In this document: positions 43,961 through 51,279 of the stretch, in pieces
How the letters are laid out: each line of letters opens with the position of its first letter
Numbering within the stretch: the stretch's first letter is position 1
NCBI GenBank assembly: GCA_012522345.1
Contig: JAAYKO010000027.1
Span: forward strand, 1 to 56,496
DNA: 56,496 nucleotides
Reading direction: 5' to 3'
Source of the DNA: Acholeplasmataceae bacterium
GTDB lineage: Bacteria; Bacillota_I; Bacilli_A; Acholeplasmatales; UBA5453
Position numbers and translations under genes: made by a program
The notes under the pieces: generated by a model
The model's database searches: none
What the model saw: the letters and a program-made list of their open reading frames with translations, nothing else
Told to the model about the DNA's origin: nothing

Positions 43961-46828
43961 TTATGATACTTTACGTCTCTGTTTAATAATTAGAAAGCCA
44001 CCTACTCCGGCCAATGCGACAGCTCCAACAATGATTCCACTTATTAGAAAATAAAGTTTTAATTTGTTGTTTGCTGGTTTAGTTTCTAAAGTTGAATAAA
44101 GACTTGCAAAATCAACTGTTTTTCTACTCTGGTCATAGATGACATCTGCTGTTTTTTCAACTAAGACAACCGTTGAGTTTTGGAAAACATCAACTGGGAA
44201 TCCTTTTGAATATTCAAGTAAACCATAAGGACTTGCTTCACCTCTTGCATTAGCGAATAAGTAGTATGTCTTGTTGGGGTCTGGTTGATAACGATAAGTT
44301 GTATTAGATGTGTGAATAACTATAACTTCACCTTGAGAGTCAATGCCTTTAATTTTATAAATAATATAGTTAGGATTGGTGTTGAGTAGTTCAAGACGGT
44401 ATCTAACCTCATTTGCAGAAGCCATTCTAAAGTGATTGAAAAGTCTTCTAATTGAGATTAAACCGCGATAATATTCAAAAGTGTTTAAGTTAGTTATTTT
44501 ATCATTGTAGTTGAGTTGGTTAACACTGTCCGGTAAGTTGTATGAGTTACCGGCTAAACCATCTTGAACTCGATGATCTCCAGAATAAGGAACTCCAGAA
44601 ACAACTTCTTTACTCTTAAGTATTTCTGCACCATATTGGATAAAAGGAATTCCTTGGCTTAAAATTGTAATCGCATTGGCAAGTTCACTATATTTATTAA
44701 GTGTTTCAGCTCTCGCTCCCTTAAGGAAAAAATAATCTCTTATAGTTTCGTCATCATGAGAAGAAACATAGTTAATTAAGCGGTAAGGCTCTTTATGGTA
44801 GCTTTGGGTGCCATCGTCTGCATTAGCACCTGTTATCTCTGCCGCACCAACAATTCCATATCGAACAGCTTTACTTATTTTTTGATCGAAGTTGTTAGTT
44901 AGGGTAAAACCTTTAATTGCATCTCTTGAATTATCATTAAAAGAAGCGATATAATTTAAATTTTTCATATTGTTTTTGTTGGCTTGTTGACTACCTGAAA
45001 GCGGTGTTGAACCAACTACCCAAGGCTCACCATAAATAATTATTGTTGGATCAACCTCATCTAAAGCGCTTCTAATTTCATTCATAGTTTCGATATCATG
45101 AAGTCCCATTAAATCAAAGCGAAAGCCGGAAATATTATATTCTTTAGCCCAAAATAACACTGAATCAATCATATATTTGCGCATCATATAACGTTCACTC
45201 ACTGTTTCATTTCCAGTTCCACTACCGTTAGAATAAGTTCCATCATTATTCATCCGGTAAAAGTAGTCCGGAGCTTGGACTTGAAAGGGCGAGCCATCAA
45301 CTGCATAAGTGTGGTTGTAAACAACATCCATAATAACTCTAATTCCCTTTTCATGAAAAGCTTGAATTAGTTGTTTAAGCTCATTTACTCTTATGCCGCC
45401 ATCAAAGGGATTTGTCGCAAATGAACCTTCAGGAGCGTTAAAGTTTTTTGGCATATAGCCCCAATCATAGCCGTTATCTTTAACATATTTTGGGTCGCTC
45501 ATCTTAGTTTCATCGATTGCTCCATTGTCCATAATTGGGAGGAGGTGAACAGCATTTATTCCCAGCTCAACAATGTGATCTAAACCAGTTTTTACAGTAA
45601 TACCATCTTTTGTATAAGTGGTACCACTTTGAGCAAGTCCTAAAAAGGTTCCTGCAAGCTCACTATTGCCACCCCAAGTAGAATGAGTGGTTAAGTCTCT
45701 AACGTGGGTTTCATAAATAATATAATCGGTATGATTTTTAATTGTTTTAGGTTTTAAGTCACCACGCCAATTATTAGGATTTAAGCGAGCAAAATCGACC
45801 ACCATCGCCCGGTCTCCATTAGCGCCAGTAGAATAAGCATAAGGATCGACAAACTCAAAGGCTTGATTGTTAGTTGTATTAGTAAATGTATAGTACTTTC
45901 CGTGAAGATCTCCATTGACCGTTATCTCAAAAATACCGCGATCAAGCTTATTCATAGCGACGCTTTCATAAGGATTATTTTCAATCGAAGCTTTTCCCTC
46001 GTTATCATAAGCCCGGTGCCCTTGGTGATAGAGGTTTAGACTTATTGAATCAGCGGTTGGACTCCAAACTTTAAAGATTGTTTTTTCTTTTGTATATTCA
46101 GCTCCTAAAGTACCATCATAGGTAAAATTATCAATAAAAATTTCTGAATCATAAAGGTTTTTAAGCGAGATTGAAGTATTTCTCTTGCCATCATCAAACT
46201 CAATTTCAAGAGCATATTTTTTCTTAAGATCGACATCGCTTAAAGTGATTTTAAAGTCTTTGCTTGTAGGAACGCCTGTTTTAATTTCAGCGCCATCTTG
46301 AAAAACTTTATAATTAAGAGGTGTAGTAGTCCCTTTAACTAAAACATCTAAATTGTGATCAAAAGCGGCATCTAAAATCCGGTGTTTTGTATCAGCATCA
46401 GCATCATCATAATAAATTGTTGTATCACCTTGAACTAAGTAAATATTACAAACTCCACCTGCATCCATGCAGCCACTAATATCAAAAAAGCGATCACCAC
46501 CAGGTTCTCTCTCTCCGACCCAGTCAGGACCTTGTTTAACAATAATGCCTAATCTTGTTGCGTCAATATATCTAGCATGGGGTTCATTAAAGACATCAAT
46601 TTTAATACGAAACCAATTTGAATCAGGATCGCGAACAAAAAAGTGATCTTCAACGCCATCACCAGGTGAAGGTTCGTTTTGCCAAATCCAAGCAGTATAA
46701 GTTTCATTCAAGTTGTCATAGCGATAATAATTAACATTAATCTCAGCTAGTGGAACTTGAGCATTAATGCTAACTGCACCTACGAAACTTAGCAGAAGGG
46801 CAACAACTAGCAAATAAAATTTTTTCAT
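43961..46828 (-). CDS. pulA: Secreted, membrane-anchored type I pullulanase
   Basis: The 955-residue protein has a signal peptide (cleavage after about VSINA), a CBM41-like starch-binding domain (about 26-130), a CBM48-like domain (about 240-330) and a GH13 catalytic domain (about 360-800). Motifs are DVVYNHTY, GFRFDLMGL (nucleophile Asp), IYGEPWV (acid Glu), SSHDDET, and the pullulanase mark YDWGYMP. It debranches alpha-1,6 links in pullulan and branched starch or glycogen outside the cell. The C-terminus is a membrane segment followed by KQRRK, with no LPxTG, so it stays membrane-bound without sortase. Two cre-like boxes lie upstream. Confidence 0.94.
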   Translation of the reverse strand: MKKFYLLVVALLLSFVGAVSINAQVPLAEINVNYYRYDNLNETYTAWIWQNEPSPGDGVEDHFFVRDPDSNWFRIKIDVFNEPHARYIDATRLGIIVKQGPDWVGEREPGGDRFFDISGCMDAGGVCNIYLVQGDTTIYYDDADADTKHRILDAAFDHNLDVLVKGTTTPLNYKVFQDGAEIKTGVPTSKDFKITLSDVDLKKKYALEIEFDDGKRNTSISLKNLYDSEIFIDNFTYDGTLGAEYTKEKTIFKVWSPTADSISLNLYHQGHRAYDNEGKASIENNPYESVAMNKLDRGIFEITVNGDLHGKYYTFTNTTNNQAFEFVDPYAYSTGANGDRAMVVDFARLNPNNWRGDLKPKTIKNHTDYIIYETHVRDLTTHSTWGGNSELAGTFLGLAQSGTTYTKDGITVKTGLDHIVELGINAVHLLPIMDNGAIDETKMSDPKYVKDNGYDWGYMPKNFNAPEGSFATNPFDGGIRVNELKQLIQAFHEKGIRVIMDVVYNHTYAVDGSPFQVQAPDYFYRMNNDGTYSNGSGTGNETVSERYMMRKYMIDSVLFWAKEYNISGFRFDLMGLHDIETMNEIRSALDEVDPTIIIYGEPWVVGSTPLSGSQQANKNNMKNLNYIASFNDNSRDAIKGFTLTNNFDQKISKAVRYGIVGAAEITGANADDGTQSYHKEPYRLINYVSSHDDETIRDYFFLKGARAETLNKYSELANAITILSQGIPFIQYGAEILKSKEVVSGVPYSGDHRVQDGLAGNSYNLPDSVNQLNYNDKITNLNTFEYYRGLISIRRLFNHFRMASANEVRYRLELLNTNPNYIIYKIKGIDSQGEVIVIHTSNTTYRYQPDPNKTYYLFANARGEASPYGLLEYSKGFPVDVFQNSTVVLVEKTADVIYDQSRKTVDFASLYSTLETKPANNKLKLYFLISGIIVGAVALAGVGGFLIIKQRRKVS

Positions 46829-46910
46829 TTTTTTAACTCCTCATCTCTTAACTATGTTATTCTATTATTACTTTATAATAGAGACCACTATTTGTAAAGT
46901 AAAACAGACA

Positions 46911-46942
46911 TTTAACCGTTTCCATATTTGAAAGCGCTTTAC
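46911..46942 (-). promoter_or_regulatory. Two adjacent cre-like operators upstream of the pullulanase gene
   Basis: On the minus strand ATGGAAACGGTTAAA (46925-46911), and on the plus strand TTGAAAGCGCTTTAC (46928-46942). Each differs from WTGNAANCGNWNNCW at one or two positions, 2 bases apart. A TATTAT/TATAAA -10 region lies nearer the gene. A CcpA or other LacI-family (maltose-type) regulator is likely to bind here. The divergent kinase gene at 47023 could share control. Confidence 0.6.
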
Positions 46943-46998
46943 TGAAGTCGGGCAGTAGTTTAAATAATTTGCACTATTTTAAAAACTCACATCCTTTG

Positions 46999-47004
46999 AT
47001 ATAA
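46999..47004 (+). promoter_or_regulatory. -10 box of the HprK-like/PqqD operon
   Basis: TATAAT lies 18 bases before the ATG at 47023, with AGAGGGA as ribosome binding site. No good -35 box is seen. Confidence 0.5.
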
Positions 47005-47022
47005 TAGAAAAAGAGGGACAAA

Positions 47023-47871
47023 ATGATAAACACTTATGAAATGATCGATTTGACAATTTATTTAAAACCTGCCTTTGACAAATACTTTAAAAATAACTTA
47101 GAAGCTTATGCAACAACTAAAAAGGCTAATTATTTTATTTACACTCATTTAGTTGCTGAACTTGAAGCACCATTATTAGCAGAAGAGAGAAGAACTGAAA
47201 AACGCAGATTTTATCGTGATAAAAACTTTGATTATGTGATGTTTGTAAACGAAAAAGAATTGCCTCTTATTATTATAAAAAGAAGAAAGGATTACCAGGA
47301 ATATCATGTTTATTTAGACCAAAACAGACAAAAGGCATTGCCGGGAATTGAATATACAATTTATCAAATGATATTCATGGAAATCGCTTTAGAACGCGCA
47401 TTCTTGCCGCTCCATGCGAGCGCTTTTGTCTATAAAAATAAAGCCATTTTAGTGAGCGGTCCTTCCGGAACCGGAAAAAGCACGCTTTCTAGAAGAATGA
47501 ACCGACTTTATGAACTAATAATTTTAAATGATGATAAACCTCTTCTGAGATTAGAGGGAGATAAAATCATGGTTTATAGCAGTCCTTTTTCAGGCAAGGA
47601 AGCTTTAAATAATAACCTTGTTTGTCCGCTGGGGAAGATTGTCTTTATCGCTCAAGGAAAAGAAAATAAATTTTCAAAACTCTCAAGTAAAGAAGCAATT
47701 AATGAACTGCTTAAAAACATGTTTAGACCGGAGAGTAAAGAAATTTGGGAAGTAGCGACAATCGCAGCTAATAAAATAATTAAAGAAGATTTATTAATTC
47801 AATATGATTGTCTCAACGAAGACTCAGCAGCAGAACAATTAAAAAAATACTTAGATGGAGAAAAACTATGA
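47023..47871 (+). CDS. HPr kinase-like protein of the peptide-tailoring type
   Basis: The 282-residue protein has an N-terminal alpha/beta part (about 1-110) and a C-terminal HprK-like kinase fold: LHASAFV, P-loop LVSGPSGTGKST near residue 147, ILNDDKPLLR, YSSPFSGKEALN and the PLGKIVFIAQGKEN segment. This is the HprK-related group found beside PqqD proteins, not the true HPr kinase, which has a different N-terminal domain. In lasso-peptide clusters such kinases phosphorylate the C-terminal Ser of the precursor. It is the first of four overlapping genes. Its target here is unknown. Confidence 0.8.
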   Translation: MINTYEMIDLTIYLKPAFDKYFKNNLEAYATTKKANYFIYTHLVAELEAPLLAEERRTEKRRFYRDKNFDYVMFVNEKELPLIIIKRRKDYQEYHVYLDQNRQKALPGIEYTIYQMIFMEIALERAFLPLHASAFVYKNKAILVSGPSGTGKSTLSRRMNRLYELIILNDDKPLLRLEGDKIMVYSSPFSGKEALNNNLVCPLGKIVFIAQGKENKFSKLSSKEAINELLKNMFRPESKEIWEVATIAANKIIKEDLLIQYDCLNEDSAAEQLKKYLDGEKL

Positions 47872-48128
47872 AAATTAAACCAGGTTTTATAATTAAAGAG
47901 ATTGCCGGGAGAAGTGTAGTTGTAGCAACCGGAGATGAAGCGCTTGATTTTAATTTTATTATTCATTTAAATGATTCAGCAAAACTACTCTTTGAAGCAC
48001 TAAAAGAAGAAAAAAGTGAAGAAGATTTAGTTAAGCTTTTAACTGATACTTATGATGTAAGTTTTTACGAAGCAGAAAAAGATGTGGCAGCTTTTATTGA
48101 AACATTAAAAGAAAAAGGAATCGTATGA
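47868..48128 (+). CDS. PqqD-family peptide-recognition (RRE) protein
   Basis: The 86-residue protein fits the PqqD/RiPP recognition element: three beta strands (FIIKEI, SVVVATGDEALDF, FIIHL) and three helices ending in AAFIETLKEKGI. Such proteins bind the leader of a precursor peptide and bring it to modifying enzymes. ATG 47868 overlaps the kinase stop as ATGA and is the real start; a longer frame from 47808 lies in the kinase gene. It overlaps the next gene by ATGA. Confidence 0.85.
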   Translation: MKIKPGFIIKEIAGRSVVVATGDEALDFNFIIHLNDSAKLLFEALKEEKSEEDLVKLLTDTYDVSFYEAEKDVAAFIETLKEKGIV

Positions 48129-48544
48129 TTGAAAAGATTAAAGCGCGAGAAATCTTTGACAATTTAGCTGAAATTTTAGCTGAACAAGATATAAAAATTA
48201 AAATTAGTGGCAACTCAATGTGGCCTTTTTTTATTGATAAAAAAACAAATGTAAGACTTACAAAAATTAAAAGTATTAAAAAAAACAACGTCTATCTTTT
48301 TAAATACCAAAATAATTATGTCCTTCACCGCTTAATTAAAATTAAAGGAGAAACTTTAATCTTTCAAGGTGATGGCAATAACGCTAAAGAAATAGTCGAC
48401 AAAACAGCTTTAGTTGCTGAGCTTGTCGCTTTTGAAAATAAAAGATTAATTTATACAACAAACAAATGTTACCGCCTAAAAGTCTTTTTATATCGGCTTT
48501 TACCAAGGCGAGTAGTAATTAAACTATTTAAGAGGGTCAAATGA
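48125..48544 (+). CDS. S24/S26-type peptidase-like protein without membrane anchor
   Basis: The 139-residue protein has the signal-peptidase/LexA-like core: SGNSMWPF (nucleophile Ser31), VYLFKYQNNYVLHRLIKI (His68 as likely base, as in SipW/ER-type enzymes) and FQGDGN. Unlike signal peptidases it has no N-terminal membrane segment; the C-terminus is a basic amphipathic stretch (YRLLPRRVVIKLFKRVK) that could touch the membrane. It may cleave a leader peptide bound by the PqqD protein. It overlaps both neighbours by ATGA. Confidence 0.8.
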   Translation: MIEKIKAREIFDNLAEILAEQDIKIKISGNSMWPFFIDKKTNVRLTKIKSIKKNNVYLFKYQNNYVLHRLIKIKGETLIFQGDGNNAKEIVDKTALVAELVAFENKRLIYTTNKCYRLKVFLYRLLPRRVVIKLFKRVK

Positions 48545-49689
48545 CAAATAGACAATTATTAGAAATAATTAGTTGTAGTCTTAAAAATTCAATTTATAAA
48601 AAACCAATCGCAAATGAAAAAGAAGTCTTTAAACAAGCTTATGAAAATGGTCTTGGGGCTTTACTGTTTGGAGGTTTAGACAAAACTTTAGTTAGTAAAA
48701 CATTTTACGAGCAAGCAGAAAAGATGTTTTTTTCTTATGTTCATATCGATAATGCCCAACAAGCCTTAATCAAAAAGATTAAACAAATCTTTAATAATAA
48801 AAGAGTAAAACACATCTTTTTAAAAGGAGCACATCTAAAGAACCTCTATCCTGAAACATATTTTAGAGGAATGGGAGACATTGATGTTTTAGTCTTAAAA
48901 GAAGATTTAAGCAAAAGCCGGAAACTTTTTAAAGAAGCAGGTTTTAAAACTTACTCAAGAAGTGCTGAACATGATGTTTACCAGTTTGACCGCTATTATG
49001 TAGAGGTTCATCAAAATATTTATCGTGAGTTTGATAAAAGAAAAAAAGATATTTTAAGAAAACCTTGGGATAATGCAGTTTTTGTGAAAGATTATGAGTA
49101 TCGGCTTGATTATACTTTTGAAGGTTTGTATTTGTTATATCATTTAGAAAAACATGTAATGCATAGTGGAATTGGCTTAAGAAGTGTATTAGATATTCCA
49201 ATCTTTTTTAATTATTATCATTCTGAAATCGATGATGAGATTTTAAAGTTTCAACTACAAGAGACAAAACTTGCTCAGTTTTTTCAAACAATACTTTATC
49301 TCAATAAAAAAGCATTTAAAGTTGATAGTCCTTATTTAGATAAAAATTTTCAACTTCAAGAAGAAGATTATTATGAAATCTTAAACTATTTGACTATTTC
49401 AGGAATTCATGGGACTGGAAGTGATTTTAATGTGATGGCTCCTAGACTCGTGAAAAAGAGTAAAATTGCCACCTTTTCAAGAATGGTATTTCCAAAGTGG
49501 GCGAATATGAAAGAAGTTTATCCTTGGCTGAAATATTTACCGTTTTTACTACCTATAGCTTATCTACTTAGAGGTTTGAGATTTTTATTTTTAAAGACGA
49601 AGTATTCAATTTCAAAAATAATTAAAATAAAAAAAGCTGATCAAGAAATTGAGCAGCTAGATAGTGTCTTTAAAAAGATGGGATTATAA
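48541..49689 (+). CDS. Nucleotidyltransferase family protein (PF14907-like)
   Basis: The 382-residue protein has the nucleotidyltransferase mark FLKGAHLKNLYPETYFRGMG followed by DIDVLV (about residues 90-120), then YVEVHQNIY and a helical second half, like the putative nucleotidyltransferases that accompany PqqD/HprK genes in lasso-peptide and related clusters. It may attach a nucleotide to a peptide or small molecule; no biochemical role is established here. A basic hydrophobic segment (about 335-360) may be membrane-associated. Last gene of the four-gene operon, followed by a terminator. Confidence 0.8.
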   Translation: MTNRQLLEIISCSLKNSIYKKPIANEKEVFKQAYENGLGALLFGGLDKTLVSKTFYEQAEKMFFSYVHIDNAQQALIKKIKQIFNNKRVKHIFLKGAHLKNLYPETYFRGMGDIDVLVLKEDLSKSRKLFKEAGFKTYSRSAEHDVYQFDRYYVEVHQNIYREFDKRKKDILRKPWDNAVFVKDYEYRLDYTFEGLYLLYHLEKHVMHSGIGLRSVLDIPIFFNYYHSEIDDEILKFQLQETKLAQFFQTILYLNKKAFKVDSPYLDKNFQLQEEDYYEILNYLTISGIHGTGSDFNVMAPRLVKKSKIATFSRMVFPKWANMKEVYPWLKYLPFLLPIAYLLRGLRFLFLKTKYSISKIIKIKKADQEIEQLDSVFKKMGL

Positions 49690-49690
49690 G

Positions 49691-49720
49691 AAAAGGGGAG
49701 TTTTATTAACTCCTTTTTTT
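49691..49720. terminator. Bidirectional terminator after the cassette
   Basis: The stem GGAGTT (49697-49702) and AACTCC (49708-49713), extended by AAAAGG/CTTTT pairing, with T's on the right and A's on the left. Confidence 0.78.
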
Positions 49721-50800
49721 CATCTTTAACAGATAAACTCTATTGATGATCTCTTCCATTTCAGGAAGTTTGTTTTCCATATCTTTAAGAAGAGCGATTT
49801 GGGCTCTTGTTCGCTCCAAATTATGATTTTCATTTTTGATTTTAAAGTAGATATCGCCGTTTAAATAGTCGCTTAAAAATCGCATTGAAAGTTCATAAGT
49901 AATTAAAAGTGCACTAAAGGCGAAATATTTAAGTTCATATTCATTTAAAATCTCAGCAGTATGTTTTAAAAAGCCTTTAGTGAAAGCTTCAAATAAAACT
50001 AAATCGAGTGAGATTTTTCCAAGATTAGTCTCATCCTCTCCAGCGGTGCTAGCACCATATCTAATCGCATCACCAAAATCATATAAAATTGAACCGGGCA
50101 TAATGGTGTCGAAATCTACTACTGATAAGGCTTTTCCTGTTCTTTTGTTGAGTAGGACATTATTTAATTTTGTATCATTGTGAGTTACTCTAATAGGGAT
50201 TTTTCCAGCAGCAATTAAATCAGTAACAACACTTGCATAATGTTCTCTTGATTGTAAAAATTTAATTTCTTCAGCAGCCAAATGAGTTCTTTGAGCTAAA
50301 TCTCTATCAACTGCTTTACAAAATCGTTGATAACGTTTTTCGGTGTGATGAAAGTCTTTTATTGTTTCAACTAACGAAGAAGAATCAAAATCATCTAATT
50401 GTCTTTGTAAAAGCCCAAAGGCGATTCCCGCTTCATAAAACTGATTGACATCAGTAATATACTCATGAGTAACGCCATCATCAACAAAACTAAAAACACG
50501 CCAATAGGCATTATTGATTTTGTCGAAAAAATAGTTTTTATTATCGTTAGTTTTAATGATTTGTTGTAAGACGGTATCGGGATATTTACTTAAGACAAAA
50601 GAAGTAACTTTTTCGATATTGTTCATCAAGGCTTCAATATTAAAAAAGACTTTATGATTGATTCTTTGCAAAATGTATTTTTCTGGATTACTACCGTTTT
50701 TTGTTTCAACTAAAAAAGTATCATTAATATAGCCATTGCCATATTCATTTACTGATACTAGACTTCCTTTGACTTTGAATTGTTTAAATATCTTTTCCAT
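49706..50800 (-). CDS. APH-fold kinase resembling N-acetylhexosamine 1-kinase
   Basis: The 364-residue protein has the aminoglycoside-phosphotransferase fold: GNGYINDTFLV, YILQRINHKVF with the ATP-binding region, catalytic VTHNDTKLNNVLL and metal-binding VVDFDTIMPGSILYDFGD. The overall pattern is that of NahK, which phosphorylates GlcNAc/GalNAc at C1 during glycan salvage; the substrate here is inferred. The start at 50800 has GGTG 5 bases upstream. An ATG at 50839 would add 13 residues but has no ribosome binding site. It is transcribed alone against the flanking genes. Confidence 0.75.
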   Translation of the reverse strand: MEKIFKQFKVKGSLVSVNEYGNGYINDTFLVETKNGSNPEKYILQRINHKVFFNIEALMNNIEKVTSFVLSKYPDTVLQQIIKTNDNKNYFFDKINNAYWRVFSFVDDGVTHEYITDVNQFYEAGIAFGLLQRQLDDFDSSSLVETIKDFHHTEKRYQRFCKAVDRDLAQRTHLAAEEIKFLQSREHYASVVTDLIAAGKIPIRVTHNDTKLNNVLLNKRTGKALSVVDFDTIMPGSILYDFGDAIRYGASTAGEDETNLGKISLDLVLFEAFTKGFLKHTAEILNEYELKYFAFSALLITYELSMRFLSDYLNGDIYFKIKNENHNLERTRAQIALLKDMENKLPEMEEIINRVYLLKMKKRS

Positions 50801-51005
50801 AGGCACCAACACATTTTTATCTTTTTTAACAGATAACATAAGATTACATCTATACTATCAAATATTGGCAATTAATTCAATAACTTTTGAATAAATGCGA
50901 CTACCATGCCAACAACAAAATATTTCTTTAAAATTAAGAGAGCTTATAATGCTTTTTTTCCAAATCTATTATATCAAAAATTCAATTTTATCACTAAATT
51001 TAAAC

Positions 51006-51020
51006 TTGCAAACGGTTACA
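51006..51020. promoter_or_regulatory. Perfect cre-consensus box in the nuclease upstream region
   Basis: TTGCAAACGGTTACA matches WTGNAANCGNWNNCW at every fixed position. It lies in the 480-base gap between the divergent NahK-like and nuclease genes, about 200 bases before the nuclease -10 box. The 12-base palindrome GTTTTGCAAAAC (51046-51057) and a weak hairpin (51027-51044) are nearby. Apart from these and the nuclease promoter I see nothing in this gap. Confidence 0.55.
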
Positions 51021-51217
51021 TCTTATTTAGCGTTTAAAAGCTAACGTTTTGCAAAACATTACCTTAATAAAATTTAAAACAGTCTAATAATTTGAAGTTA
51101 ATTTGTCGAATTATAAACATTCATCTAAGCCTGAAAGAAGCTAAAATATTATTTACGCTTTTCTCTTTTTTATAAGAGGGGGGTTGTTTTTATATTAAAA
51201 ATATGTCTTATAAATGT

Positions 51218-51223
51218 TATAAT
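51218..51223 (+). promoter_or_regulatory. -10 box of the secreted nuclease gene
   Basis: TATAAT lies 56 bases before the ATG at 51280; AGGAGA is the ribosome binding site. The -35 region is not convincing. Confidence 0.45.
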
Positions 51224-51279
51224 AGTTTTTGTGAACTAGATAAAAGATGAAAACATTTTTAAAAATTAGGAGATAGTTA

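Noticed and set aside
47023-47871. True HPr kinase/phosphorylase (hprK)
   Set aside because: Only the C-terminal kinase-like half matches. The N-terminal part and the NDDKP/PFSGK pattern belong to the HprK-related group found beside PqqD proteins.
47023-49689. A complete lasso-peptide biosynthetic cluster
   Set aside because: The PqqD and HprK-like proteins fit, but no Asn-synthetase-like cyclase, transglutaminase-like leader peptidase or dedicated transporter is in the window, and the candidate peptide lacks the usual Gly/Thr leader-core junction.
50895-51044. 49-codon ORF in the gap before the nuclease gene
   Set aside because: No ribosome binding site, and the frame runs through the cre-like box. 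It looks fortuitous.
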